Source: Mycobacterium sp. BK086 (lineage in GTDB: Bacteria; Actinomycetota; Actinomycetes; Mycobacteriales; Mycobacteriaceae). From it: a DNA stretch of 64,000 bases. Location of the stretch: the NCBI GenBank assembly GCA_004362315.1, contig SNWL01000004.1:372001-436000 (forward strand). Direction: 5' to 3'. The notes below the pieces were generated by a model. The model did no database searches and was not told the origin of the DNA. It saw only the letters and a program-made list of their open reading frames with translations. Every line of letters starts with the position of its first letter. Position 1 is the stretch's first letter. Of this stretch, positions 1 to 8,026 are shown in pieces. Position numbers and translations under genes: made by a program.

Positions 1-577
1 TCTCGCCGACACCCCGGCGATGGGCGCCACCGGAGCGATCGAGGGCTGGATGCCGTTCGGCCGCGTCTTCGAGACGCTGTCCTGGGGTCGACGCCACGTG
101 GTGATGGGCGCCAACCAGATCGACCGCTACGGCAACCAGAACCTGTCGGCGTTCGGCCCGCTACAGCACCCGACGCGCCAGATGTTCGGCGTGCGCGGCG
201 CACCGGGCAACAGCATCAACCACGCCACCAGCTACTGGGTCGGCAACCACTCCAAGCGGGTGTTCGGCGAGTCCGTCGACATCGTCTCCGGAATCGGCTG
301 GGACAAAATCGATCCGAACAACCCGGCCTACCGCTTCGTCAATGTCTTTCGCGTGGTGAGCAACCTCGGCGTCTTCGACTTCAACGGGCCCGACCACCAG
401 ATGCGCGCGGTCTCGCTGCATCCGGGCGTCACCGCCGACGAGGTCGCCGAGAACACCTCCTTCGAGGTGCACGGCCTTGGGGAGGCCGAGACCAGCCGCC
501 TGCCCTCCGCCGAGGAGCAGAAGCTGCTACAAGAGGTCATCGATCCGAAGAACCTGCGGGACAAAGAGGTTCGATGA
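1..577 (+). CDS. ipdB: IpdB, beta subunit of the CoA-transferase-family ring hydrolase (3' part)
   Basis: The last 191 residues are present; the reading frame is open to the window edge, so the start lies upstream. The sequence resembles the CoA-transferase family I beta subunit of the steroid C/D-ring pathway (Rv3552 type). With IpdA it hydrolytically opens the last ring of the HIP degradation intermediate instead of transferring CoA. Visible landmarks are MGANQIDRYGNQN and GAPGNSINHATSYWVGNHS in the first half. The stop overlaps the start of ipdC by 4 bases (ATGA), which implies translational coupling. The identification rests on family resemblance plus the following ipdC and the KstR2-regulon neighbours. 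Confidence 0.9.
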   Translation, partial: LADTPAMGATGAIEGWMPFGRVFETLSWGRRHVVMGANQIDRYGNQNLSAFGPLQHPTRQMFGVRGAPGNSINHATSYWVGNHSKRVFGESVDIVSGIGWDKIDPNNPAYRFVNVFRVVSNLGVFDFNGPDHQMRAVSLHPGVTADEVAENTSFEVHGLGEAETSRLPSAEEQKLLQEVIDPKNLRDKEVR

Positions 578-1635
578 GTCACATCAAGACCCCGCTGACC
601 GAGCTGATCGGCATCGAGCATCCCGTCGTGCAGACCGGGATGGGCTGGGTCGCCGGTGCGCGGCTGGTGTCGGCCACGTCCAACGCGGGCGGCCTGGGCA
701 TCCTGGCTTCGGCGACCATGACGATCGACGAGCTCGCGACCGCCATCAAGAAGGTCAAGGCCGCCACGGACAAGCCGTTCGGGGTCAACATCAGAGCCGA
801 CGGCGCCGACGCTCCCGATCGTGTCGACCTGATGATCCGCGAAGGGGTCAAGGTCGCCTCGTTCGCGCTGGCTCCCAAGCAGGAGCTGATCGCGAAGCTC
901 AAAGAGGCCGGCTCCGTGGTGATTCCGTCGGTCGGCGCGGCCAAGCATGCACGCAAGGTGGCGAGCTGGGGCGCCGACGCCGTGATCGTGCAGGGTGGTG
1001 AGGGCGGCGGCCATACCGGTCCGGTCGCCACCACGCTGCTGCTGCCCTCGGTCCTCGACGCGGTGGACATCCCGGTGATCGCCGCCGGCGGCTTCTTCGA
1101 CGGACGCGGCCTGGCCGCGGCACTGTCGTACGGCGCGGCGGGCGTGGCGATGGGCACCCGATTCCTGCTGACGTCGGATTCGACTGTGCCCGAAGAGGTC
1201 AAGCAGCGGTACCTGACGGCCGCTCTCGACGGCACCGTGGTGTCCACGCGCGTGGACGGCATGCCGCACCGCGTCCTGCGCACTGAGCTGGTGGAGAAGC
1301 TCGAAAGCGGCTCACCGATCCGTGGTTTCACCGCGGCGGTGCGCAACGCGGCCAAGTTCAAGAAGATGTCGCAGATGACCTGGACCGGGATGATCCGCGA
1401 CGGCTTGGCGATGCGCCACGGTAAGGACCTCACCTGGTCGCAGGTGCTGATGGCCGCCAATACCCCGATGCTGTTGAAGGCCGGATTGGTCGAGGGCAAC
1501 ACTGAAGCGGGTGTGCTGGCCTCCGGGCAGGTCGCCGGGATCATCGAGAGCCTGCCGTCGTGCGCCGAGCTGGTCCCGGCGATCGTTGCCGACGCCGTCA
1601 CACATCTGCAGGCCGCCGCGGCGTTCATCGAGTAA
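574..1635 (+). CDS. ipdC: IpdC, FMN-dependent oxidoreductase of the nitronate monooxygenase fold
   Basis: This 353-residue protein of the NMO/2-nitropropane dioxygenase-like TIM-barrel family is the Rv3553 counterpart. In the HIP pathway the enzyme acts on a ring-D CoA intermediate before IpdAB ring opening; the exact redox step is known only from work on relatives. The flavin phosphate-binding stretch QGGEGGGHTG is near residue 145, and a second glycine-rich segment AAGGFFDGRG is near residue 170. It starts inside the ipdB stop (ATGA). It is the last gene of this steroid operon on the plus strand; the following SatD gene has its own promoter. Confidence 0.9.
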   Translation: MSHIKTPLTELIGIEHPVVQTGMGWVAGARLVSATSNAGGLGILASATMTIDELATAIKKVKAATDKPFGVNIRADGADAPDRVDLMIREGVKVASFALAPKQELIAKLKEAGSVVIPSVGAAKHARKVASWGADAVIVQGGEGGGHTGPVATTLLLPSVLDAVDIPVIAAGGFFDGRGLAAALSYGAAGVAMGTRFLLTSDSTVPEEVKQRYLTAALDGTVVSTRVDGMPHRVLRTELVEKLESGSPIRGFTAAVRNAAKFKKMSQMTWTGMIRDGLAMRHGKDLTWSQVLMAANTPMLLKAGLVEGNTEAGVLASGQVAGIIESLPSCAELVPAIVADAVTHLQAAAAFIE

Positions 1636-1641
1636 AGCTAT

Positions 1642-1678
1642 TTGCTTCATTTTTAAGAAATGAAGCTATACTCTTCAA
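1642..1678 (+). promoter_or_regulatory. satD promoter with embedded inverted-repeat operator
   Basis: A perfect 9-base inverted repeat, gcttcattt (1644-1652) and aaatgaagc (1658-1666), flanks a 5-base spacer. TATACT (1667-1672) is a strong -10 element of the TANNNT type. Counting 7 bases on puts +1 exactly on the A of the satD ATG (1679), so the mRNA is predicted to be leaderless. A possible -35 TTGCTT lies at 1642-1647, inside the left arm. A repressor or activator bound to the repeat would cover the region between -35 and -10. Confidence 0.7.
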
Positions 1679-2311
1679 ATGGCGGGAGTGAAGCGTACCG
1701 CTTCATCGGTACGCGCGGCGCTGATCGGCGACGTTGTCGGGTCACGGCACGCGTCCGACCGCGGTCGGCTGCATCGCCGGATCACGGCGATACTGGCCGG
1801 CACTCCCCTGGCATTCACCGTCGGCGACGAGTTCCAGGGCAGCTACCCGACGGTCGGCGCCGCGATCGACGCCGCCCTCACCGTGCGATTGGCTCTGGCT
1901 CCCGATATCGATGTGCGGTTCGGGATCGGCTGGGGCGAGGTGACCGTGCTCGACGCGGGCACCGGTATCCAGGACGGCCCAGGCTGGTGGTCGGCGCGCG
2001 ACGCCATCGAATGGACGGCGACGGCCCAACAACAGCCCGCACTGGCCGCAGTGCGCACGGCCTACCGCCGCCACGGCGACACCGGGCCGGATCCCGACGC
2101 CGTCAACGCCGCGCTTTTGTGTCGGGACCACCTGCTTGGATCGGTAGATGCCCGGTCCCTGCGACTGCTGCGGGGGCTTGTCGAGCACAAGACGAAGAAG
2201 GAACTGGCAGCCATGGAAGGCATCAGCGCATCAGCGGTGTCGCAGCGGACCGCGCGCGACGGGCTGGATCTGCTGGTGCTGGCGTCCGAACAGTTGCGGG
2301 CAGTTCAGTGA
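1679..2311 (+). CDS. SatD family protein: cyclase-like palm domain fused to a C-terminal HTH
   Basis: This 210-residue protein resembles the SatD family, named after the streptococcal secretion and acid tolerance operon; the biochemical function is unknown. Residues 13-110 look like the core of a class III nucleotidyl cyclase. ALIGDVVGSR places Asp18 as a first metal ligand, TVGDEFQG places Asp50 as a second, RFGIGWGEV (80-88) mirrors the RxGIxxGEV motif, and GPGWWSARDAIE (100-111) mirrors the substrate loop, keeping Arg107 but with Trp where Asn is usual. Residues 171-192 (KTKKELAAMEGISASAVSQR region) form a sigma-region-4-like helix-turn-helix. The start is set by the leaderless promoter. 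The gene overlaps its membrane partner by 4 bases. The cyclase resemblance is inferred by eye. Confidence 0.75.
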   Translation: MAGVKRTASSVRAALIGDVVGSRHASDRGRLHRRITAILAGTPLAFTVGDEFQGSYPTVGAAIDAALTVRLALAPDIDVRFGIGWGEVTVLDAGTGIQDGPGWWSARDAIEWTATAQQQPALAAVRTAYRRHGDTGPDPDAVNAALLCRDHLLGSVDARSLRLLRGLVEHKTKKELAAMEGISASAVSQRTARDGLDLLVLASEQLRAVQ

Positions 2312-3054
2312 GTGGCGTTGCCGTGCTGCTGATCGCCATCGGTTGCGCCGACATCGTTCGGCGGTTGACGACTCGTCGCTGGCCGGCCGTCCTCACCGGA
2401 CCGCTGGTCGCGGTGACGGTCGCCGCGCTGTGCGGGCTGTGGCATCTCGGCGACCTGCTTCTGGTCGGTATCGCCGTGGTGGCCAGCGTTGCGTGGCAGC
2501 TGTCATGCAACCACGCCGAGCGGGTGGGCGGTCGCAGGCAGGCCATGCCCTTGGTGCTGTTCGCCGCCGTCCTTGCGGCGCTGATCGCGCTGTCCGGATT
2601 CGGTTCGCCGGTGGCCGGGCCAGTCAAGGCGTGGGCGGGCTGGGCCTCGGTGACCGGTCTCGAATCCGCCGATCCGACCCGAATCATGTTGGTGGGCGGG
2701 GTGATTCTGTTGCAATTGATGACGGGCAATCAGCTGGTCAGGCTGCTGCTCGGATCGGTGGGCTCGATCCGGCCGGCCGATGAGCCCCAGCCGTCGGATC
2801 GCCTCAAGGGCGGGCGGCTGCTCGGCCCGATGGAGCGGCTGCTGATTCTAGGGCTGGCCCTGGCCGGGCAACTGGCCGCGGCGACCGCGGTGGTGGCGGC
2901 CAAGAGCATCATCCGGTTCCCGGAGATCAACGCCCAAAGAGCCCGGGAGAACGGCGGTATCGGGATCGACGACGTCACCGAGTACTTCTTGGTGGGCAGC
3001 TTCGCGAGTTGGATCGTCGCGCTCGGCGGGCTCGCGCTGACCGCCGCGGGCTAG
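2308..3054 (+). CDS. SatD-partner polytopic membrane protein (DUF3307-like)
   Basis: This 248-residue hydrophobic protein has about six or seven membrane segments (for example around residues 3-13, 28-70, 85-105, 130-150 and 180-205, and at the C terminus). The GTG start overlaps the satD stop (GTGA), so the two are made together. The C-terminal part, with AAKSIIRFPEI followed later by EYFLVGSFASW, resembles the end of DUF3307 proteins that often sit beside satD; this family match is from memory. No enzymatic motif is visible. By context it may anchor, sense for, or be controlled by SatD. Product function unknown. Confidence 0.7.
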   Translation: MSGVAVLLIAIGCADIVRRLTTRRWPAVLTGPLVAVTVAALCGLWHLGDLLLVGIAVVASVAWQLSCNHAERVGGRRQAMPLVLFAAVLAALIALSGFGSPVAGPVKAWAGWASVTGLESADPTRIMLVGGVILLQLMTGNQLVRLLLGSVGSIRPADEPQPSDRLKGGRLLGPMERLLILGLALAGQLAAATAVVAAKSIIRFPEINAQRARENGGIGIDDVTEYFLVGSFASWIVALGGLALTAAG

Positions 3055-3091
3055 CTTGCCCGAATCGTCGTCGCGGGACGGCGTCGAGTCA

Positions 3092-3097
3092 TAACGT
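3092..3097 (+). promoter_or_regulatory. Candidate -10 element for the alcohol dehydrogenase
   Basis: TAACGT fits TANNNT and predicts +1 at 3104, two bases before ATG 3106. A near-leaderless transcript would explain the absence of a Shine-Dalgarno sequence. Short motif, so tentative. Confidence 0.35.
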
Positions 3098-3105
3098 TGT
3101 GCACC

Positions 3106-4218
3106 ATGAAAATGAATGCCGCCATCCTGTGGGAGTACGGGCAAGACTGGAACGTCGAGGAAGTCGAGCTCGATCCGCCGCAGGACGGCGAGGTGCTCGT
3201 CTCGTTCGAAGCCACCGGGCTGTGCCATTCCGATCACCACATCCGTGACGGCGATCTGGTCGCACCCATTCCGTTGATCGGCGGCCACGAAGGCGCGGGC
3301 GTCGTCCTCGAGGTCGGCCCGGGGGTTCGGGACCTGAAAGTCGGTGACCACATCGTGGCCGCGTTCCTGCCCGCCTGCGGACGCTGCCGCTGGTGCGCGA
3401 CGGGTAAGTCGAACCTGTGCGATATGGGTGCCGAGATCCTCACTGGCCTGCAACCCGATGGCACCTTCCGGCGCCACGCCCGCGGCCAAGACATCTTCGC
3501 CGCAATCGGTTTGGGCACCTTCGCCCCGTATGGCACGGTGCCGGAGGCGTCGCTGGTGAAGATCGACGAGGACATTCCGCTGACCCGGGCGTGCCTGCTC
3601 GGGTGTGGCGTCACCACCGGCTGGGGCTCGGCGGTCAACACCGCCGACGTGCGGCCCGGCGACACCGTGGTGGTGATCGGCTGTGGTGGTATCGGTAGTG
3701 GCGCCATCCAGGGCGCGCGGCTGGCCGGCGCGGAGAAGATCGTCGTGATCGACATCGTGGAGAGCAAGCGGGACAAGGCATTTCTGTTCGGCGCCACGCA
3801 CTTCGCGACCTCGATCGAGGAAGGGACCGAGCTGGTCCGTGAGCTGACCAAGGGCGTGATGGCCGACTCCGCACTATTGACCGTCGGGCTCGTCAAAGGC
3901 GAGATGATCAATCAGGCGCTCGAACTGGTCAGCAAGGGCGGCACCGTGGTGCTGACCGCATTGGCGGCGATGACCGACGTGACGCCGGTGCTGCCGATGA
4001 CGATGTTCACGCTCTTCCAAAAGCGGTTGCTCGGCAGCCTCTACGGACAGGCGAATCCGCGCGCCGACATCCCCAAGCTGCTCAGCCTCTACCGCGAGGG
4101 CAAGCTACTGCTCGACGAGACCGTCACCCACGAATACAAGCTGGGCGAGATCAACAACGCCTACGACGACATGCTCGCCGGCCGCAACATCCGTGGCGTG
4201 GTCCTCCACGAGCACTGA
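3106..4218 (+). CDS. Zinc-dependent alcohol dehydrogenase, NDMA-dependent (MDR) type
   Basis: This 370-residue medium-chain dehydrogenase oxidises alcohols to aldehydes with tightly bound NAD(H). The catalytic zinc ligands are suggested by GLCHSDHH (near residue 40) and GGHEGAGV (near 62). The structural zinc loop CGRCRWCATGKSNLC is near residues 90-104, and the nucleotide-binding GCGGIGSGA is near 190. Closest in character to the mycobacterial AdhB/AdhD NDMA-dependent enzymes. ATG 3106 was chosen over the upstream TTG 3097; ATG 3112 is an alternative. It has no counterpart here in M. tuberculosis and could process an alcohol from steroid or other hydrophobic substrates. Confidence 0.85.
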   Translation: MKMNAAILWEYGQDWNVEEVELDPPQDGEVLVSFEATGLCHSDHHIRDGDLVAPIPLIGGHEGAGVVLEVGPGVRDLKVGDHIVAAFLPACGRCRWCATGKSNLCDMGAEILTGLQPDGTFRRHARGQDIFAAIGLGTFAPYGTVPEASLVKIDEDIPLTRACLLGCGVTTGWGSAVNTADVRPGDTVVVIGCGGIGSGAIQGARLAGAEKIVVIDIVESKRDKAFLFGATHFATSIEEGTELVRELTKGVMADSALLTVGLVKGEMINQALELVSKGGTVVLTALAAMTDVTPVLPMTMFTLFQKRLLGSLYGQANPRADIPKLLSLYREGKLLLDETVTHEYKLGEINNAYDDMLAGRNIRGVVLHEH

Positions 4219-4246
4219 CGCGCGGCCGACGAGCAGGTGAAAGTCG

Positions 4247-5404
4247 TTAGAGCCGTTCGATGATCGTGACGTTGGCGGTGCCGCCACCCTCACACATCGT
4301 CTGCAGGCCGTAGCGGCCGCCGCGACGCTCGAGCTCGTTGAGCATGGTGGCGAACAGCTTGGCACCGGTGGCGCCGAGCGGGTGGCCGAGCGCGATCGCG
4401 CCCCCGTTGGGGTTGACCTTCTCCGGGTCGGCCTTGGTCTCCTTGAGCCAGGCCATCACCACCGGCGCGAACGCCTCGTTGATCTCGACGACGTCGATGT
4501 CGTCGATCGTGAGGCCGGCCTTGTCGAGTGCGTACTTCGTCGCCGGGATCGGGCCGGTGAGCATGAACACCGGGTCGGCACCGCGGGCGCTGATGTGGTG
4601 AATGCGGGCGCGCGGGGTCAGCTTGTGGTCCTTGACGGCCTGCTCGCTGGCGAGCAGCACCGCGCTGGCGCCGTCGGAGATCTGGCTGGCCATCGCGGCG
4701 GTCAGCCGGCCACCCTCACGCAGCGTCTTGAGGCTGGCCAGCTTCTCCAGGGTCGACTCACGTGGTCCTTCATCGGTGCGGAACTCGCCGACCGGGATGA
4801 TCTCGTTCTCGAAGTTGCCGGCGCGGATGGCGGCGAAGGCCTTGTCGTGACTGCCCTTGGAGAATTCCTCCATCTCCTCGCGGGACAGACCCCACTTCTC
4901 GGCGATCATCTCGGCGCCACGGAACTGGGAGACCTCCTGATCGCCGTAGCGGTGCAGCCAGTTCTCCGATTCGTTGGTCGGCGACGTGAAGCCGAACTGC
5001 TCGGCGACGGTCATCGCCGACGAGATCGGGATGCGGCTCATGTTCTGCATGCCGGCGGCCAGGATCAGGTCGGCGGTACCGGACATGATCGCCTGTGCGC
5101 CAAAGGAAATCGCCTGCTGGCTCGAACCGCACTGGCGGTCGACGGTGACACCGGGCACCTCTTCGGGGAATCCGGCGGCCAGCCAGGTGTTGCGGGCGAT
5201 GTTGCCGGCCTGCGGCCCGATGGTGTCCAAGCATCCGGCCACCACGTCATCGACGGCGCCCGGGTCGACGTCGACCCGATCGAAGATGCCGCGGTACGCC
5301 GCCACACCGAGGTCGATGGGGTGGACGGGGGCGAGCGATCCGTTTCGCTTGCCGACCGCGGTGCGTACGGCGTCGATGACGTATGCCTGTGATGCGGGGG
5401 CCAT
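4247..5404 (-). CDS. fadA6: FadA6, thiolase of HIP/steroid ring catabolism
   Basis: This 385-residue thiolase (Rv3556c type) cleaves a beta-ketoacyl-CoA formed after opening of the last steroid ring. The nucleophilic Cys lies in VDRQCGSSQQA (near residue 90), the His in GGAIALGHPLGATG (near 340) and the second Cys in MCEGGGTAN (near 370). A good ribosome site (aaggag) precedes the ATG. It is the distal gene of the fadE30-ipdF-kstR2-fadA6 operon, 13 bases after kstR2, and faces the alcohol dehydrogenase. Confidence 0.93.
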   Translation of the reverse strand: MAPASQAYVIDAVRTAVGKRNGSLAPVHPIDLGVAAYRGIFDRVDVDPGAVDDVVAGCLDTIGPQAGNIARNTWLAAGFPEEVPGVTVDRQCGSSQQAISFGAQAIMSGTADLILAAGMQNMSRIPISSAMTVAEQFGFTSPTNESENWLHRYGDQEVSQFRGAEMIAEKWGLSREEMEEFSKGSHDKAFAAIRAGNFENEIIPVGEFRTDEGPRESTLEKLASLKTLREGGRLTAAMASQISDGASAVLLASEQAVKDHKLTPRARIHHISARGADPVFMLTGPIPATKYALDKAGLTIDDIDVVEINEAFAPVVMAWLKETKADPEKVNPNGGAIALGHPLGATGAKLFATMLNELERRGGRYGLQTMCEGGGTANVTIIERL

Positions 5405-5417
5405 GTCGATCTCCTTG

Positions 5418-6011
5418 TCAGTTGTTGGGCGCGGCTATGCCGCCCAGGACTATGGCGAGGTATTGCCTGCCGACTTCCTCGGCTGTCAGCGGTCCACCTG
5501 GTTGATACCAACGCACGGACACCCACGTCGTATCCCGGATGAACCGGTACACCACGTCGACGTCGATATCGGGGCGGAAGTACCCCTGCTTGACACCCTC
5601 GTTGAGCAGGTCAAGCCACATCTTGCGTTGCTCTTTATTGCGAGCATCGACGAATTCGAACTGCGGCAGCGACGACAGCCGCTTGGCCTCGTCCTGGTAG
5701 ATCACCACCTGCGCGTGCCGGTGCTCGATCGCGTCGAACGACGCCATGAACAAACCCTTGAGTCGTTCGAGCGGGTTGGGCTCGGTGGCGATGACCTGCT
5801 GATAGCGGTCGAACAGCCAGTCCAGGAAATCCCGCAGGACCTCCTCGACCATCTGCTCCTTGCTCTTGAAGTGGTGATACAGGCTGCCGGACAGAATGCC
5901 CGCCGAGTCGGCGATATCGCGCACGGTGGTCGCGCGCAGACCGCGTTCGGCGAACATCGTCGCGGCGAGCACGAGAAGCTCGTCGCGGCGACTGACCGGC
6001 TGCTCTGTCAC
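5418..6011 (-). CDS. kstR2: KstR2, TetR-family repressor of the HIP catabolic regulon
   Basis: This 197-residue TetR regulator has an N-terminal HTH at about residues 20-55 (TVRDIADSAGILSGSLYHHF) and a helical ligand domain behind it. In M. tuberculosis KstR2 (Rv3557c) represses the ring C/D genes and is released by HIP-CoA. It lies between ipdF (4-base overlap) and fadA6, the arrangement known from relatives, and the perfect KstR2 box at 7964-7977 should be its target. It is therefore autoregulated through the fadE30 promoter. Confidence 0.93.
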   Translation of the reverse strand: MTEQPVSRRDELLVLAATMFAERGLRATTVRDIADSAGILSGSLYHHFKSKEQMVEEVLRDFLDWLFDRYQQVIATEPNPLERLKGLFMASFDAIEHRHAQVVIYQDEAKRLSSLPQFEFVDARNKEQRKMWLDLLNEGVKQGYFRPDIDVDVVYRFIRDTTWVSVRWYQPGGPLTAEEVGRQYLAIVLGGIAAPNN

Positions 6012-6799
6012 GCTCGCTGGCTCGATACCGAAATGACTTCGCCGGTAAGGTAACTCGAGTAATCACTGGCCAGGAAGGCGATGGTGGCCGCCACCTCCCA
6101 CGGCTCAGCCGCGCGCCCGAACGCCTCGCCCTCGGACAGCCGGTCGAGCAGGTCGGTGGAACTGACCTTCTCCAGGAATTTGTGCCGCGCGATGCTCGGC
6201 GAGACCGCGTTGATGCGAACCCCCTGTTCGACGGCTTCGATTGCACTGCAACGGGTCAGCGCCATCACGCCGGCCTTGGCCGCCGCGTAATGGGACTGGG
6301 AATGCTGCGCCCGCCAGCCCAGGACGCTGGCGTTGTTGACGATCACGCCGCCGTGGCCGGCGTCGCGGAAGTAGCGCAGCGCGGCGCGGGTCGCCCGCAT
6401 CACCGACGTCAGCGTCACGTTGAGAACGCGGTCCCAGTCTTCGTCGGTCATGTCGATGACGGGGGTCTCGCCACCGAGTCCGGCGTTGTTCACCAGGACG
6501 TCCAGGCGGCCCATGCGGGCGGTCGTGGATGCGATCAGCGCATCGACCTGAGCGGTGGAGGTGACATCGCACACCACGGCCTCAACCCGGCCGAGTCCCA
6601 ATTCGGCCAACTGGTCCCGGGTTTCGCCGAGCCGGCGTTCGTGGTGATCGGAGACGACGACGTCGGCACCTTCGAGCAGCGCGCGCCGCGCTGTCGCCGA
6701 GCCGATGCCGGTGCCCGCGGCCGCGGTGATCACCACGACCTTGCCAGTCAGCAGACCGTGGCCCTCAACCTCTGCGGGGACCTCCGACAATGACGCCAC
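6008..6799 (-). CDS. ipdF: IpdF, short-chain dehydrogenase of HIP catabolism
   Basis: This 263-residue SDR (Rv3559c type) oxidises the ring hydroxyl of the 5-hydroxy-HIP-CoA-derived intermediate. The Rossmann motif TAAAGTGIGSATA lies near residues 25-37, NNAGLGG near 107 and the catalytic SHYAAAK near 170. The GTG start overlaps the fadE30 TAG by one base and the stop overlaps kstR2 by four. Confidence 0.9.
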   Translation of the reverse strand: MASLSEVPAEVEGHGLLTGKVVVITAAAGTGIGSATARRALLEGADVVVSDHHERRLGETRDQLAELGLGRVEAVVCDVTSTAQVDALIASTTARMGRLDVLVNNAGLGGETPVIDMTDEDWDRVLNVTLTSVMRATRAALRYFRDAGHGGVIVNNASVLGWRAQHSQSHYAAAKAGVMALTRCSAIEAVEQGVRINAVSPSIARHKFLEKVSSTDLLDRLSEGEAFGRAAEPWEVAATIAFLASDYSSYLTGEVISVSSQRA

Positions 6800-7947
6800 T
6801 AGCCCTTCACCTCTCGGGGTAGGCCGAGCACCCGCTCGGCGATGATGTTGCGCTGGATCTCGTTGGAGCCGCCGTAGATCGTGTCAGAGCGCGAGAACAG
6901 GAACAGCCGCTGCCACTCGTCGAAATCGCCGTCGGTGATCAGCAGGCCCGAGCGGCCCTTGATATCCATGGCCAGCTCGCCCAGATCACGATGCCAGTTG
7001 GCCCACAACAGCTTTGAGACGTTATCTTGACCGGGCTGCTCGACGTCCATCGTCGCCAGCGCATACGACCGCATGGTCTGCAGACCCGCCCACGACCGCG
7101 CGAGGCGCTCACGGATCAGTGGGTCGTCGATCGCGCCGGTGCTCTTGGCCAGCTCGGCGATCCCGGAAAGTTCACGGGCATAACGAATCTGCTGGCCGAG
7201 CGTAGACACCCCACGCTCAAAGGTCAGCAATCCCATCGCGACCCGCCAGCCGTCGCCAGGCTCGCCGACCACCAGGTCGGCGTCGGTACGGGCGTCGGTG
7301 AAGAAGACCTCGTTGAATTCCGAGTCGCCGGTCAGCTGGATGATCGGGCGGATCTCCACGCCGGGCTGATCAAGTGGCACGAGCAGGAACGACAGGCCGG
7401 CATGGCGCTTGGAGCCCTTCTCGGTGCGGGCCACCACGAAGCACCATTGCGCCCAGTGCGCCAGCGAGGTCCACACCTTCTGGCCATTGATCACCCACTG
7501 GTCGCCGTCGAGGGTGGCCGCGGTGGAGACGTTGGCCAGGTCGCTGCCCGCGCCGGGCTCGGAGTACCCCTGCGACCACAGCTCGGTGACGTCGAGGATC
7601 GTGGGCAGGAACCGCTGCTGTTGTTCGGGCGTACCGAACGCGATCAGGGTGGGCCCGAGCAGTTCCTCACCGAAGTGGTTGACCTTGTCGGGGGCGTTGG
7701 CCTTCGCGTACTCCTCGTAGAACGCCACCCGGTGGGCAACCGACAAACCGCGGCCGCCGTGCTCGACCGGCCAGCCCAGACAGGTCAGGCCCGCCGCGGC
7801 CAGATGCCGGTTCCATGCGAGACGCTCTTCGAAGGCTTCGTGCTCGCGACCCGGGCCGCCGAGGCCCTTGAGCGCGGCATATTCACCGACGAGATTGTCG
7901 GCCAGCCACGCGCGGACCTCCGCCCGGAACTCCTCGACCGTGATCAC
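6799..7947 (-). CDS. fadE30: FadE30, acyl-CoA dehydrogenase subunit of HIP catabolism
   Basis: This 382-residue acyl-CoA dehydrogenase (Rv3560c type) has the flavin-site stretch WSQGYSEPGAGSDLANVST near residue 130 and the C-terminal YGGSNEIQRNIIAERVLGL. Mycobacterial enzymes of this pathway are often heteromeric; FadE30 is reported to work with FadE33 on the HIP-CoA side chain (recalled, IpdE1-IpdE2). The GTG start coincides with the predicted transcription start. First gene of the kstR2 operon, divergent from fadD3. Confidence 0.92.
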   Translation of the reverse strand: MITVEEFRAEVRAWLADNLVGEYAALKGLGGPGREHEAFEERLAWNRHLAAAGLTCLGWPVEHGGRGLSVAHRVAFYEEYAKANAPDKVNHFGEELLGPTLIAFGTPEQQQRFLPTILDVTELWSQGYSEPGAGSDLANVSTAATLDGDQWVINGQKVWTSLAHWAQWCFVVARTEKGSKRHAGLSFLLVPLDQPGVEIRPIIQLTGDSEFNEVFFTDARTDADLVVGEPGDGWRVAMGLLTFERGVSTLGQQIRYARELSGIAELAKSTGAIDDPLIRERLARSWAGLQTMRSYALATMDVEQPGQDNVSKLLWANWHRDLGELAMDIKGRSGLLITDGDFDEWQRLFLFSRSDTIYGGSNEIQRNIIAERVLGLPREVKG

Positions 7948-7953
7948 CCTTGT

Positions 7954-7959
7954 AGGCTA
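7954..7959 (-). promoter_or_regulatory. Leaderless promoter -10 of fadE30
   Basis: On the minus strand TAGCCT fits TANNNT, and +1 falls exactly on the G of the GTG start at 7947. No ribosome-binding site is present upstream, which agrees with a leaderless message. Confidence 0.6.
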
Positions 7960-7963
7960 ACCT

Positions 7964-7977
7964 ACCAAGCACTTGCT
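7964..7977. promoter_or_regulatory. KstR2 operator in the fadE30-fadD3 divergent promoter
   Basis: ACCAAGCACTTGCT matches the published 14-base KstR2 consensus AnCAAGnnCTTGnT at every fixed position. It lies just upstream of the fadE30 -10 (7954-7959) and 49 bases before fadD3, so one site can repress both arms. Confidence 0.88.
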
Positions 7978-8026
7978 TTGTTAGCCCGGGCCGATGCGCC
8001 GGGTATCAAGCCTTTGAGGAGTCTCG

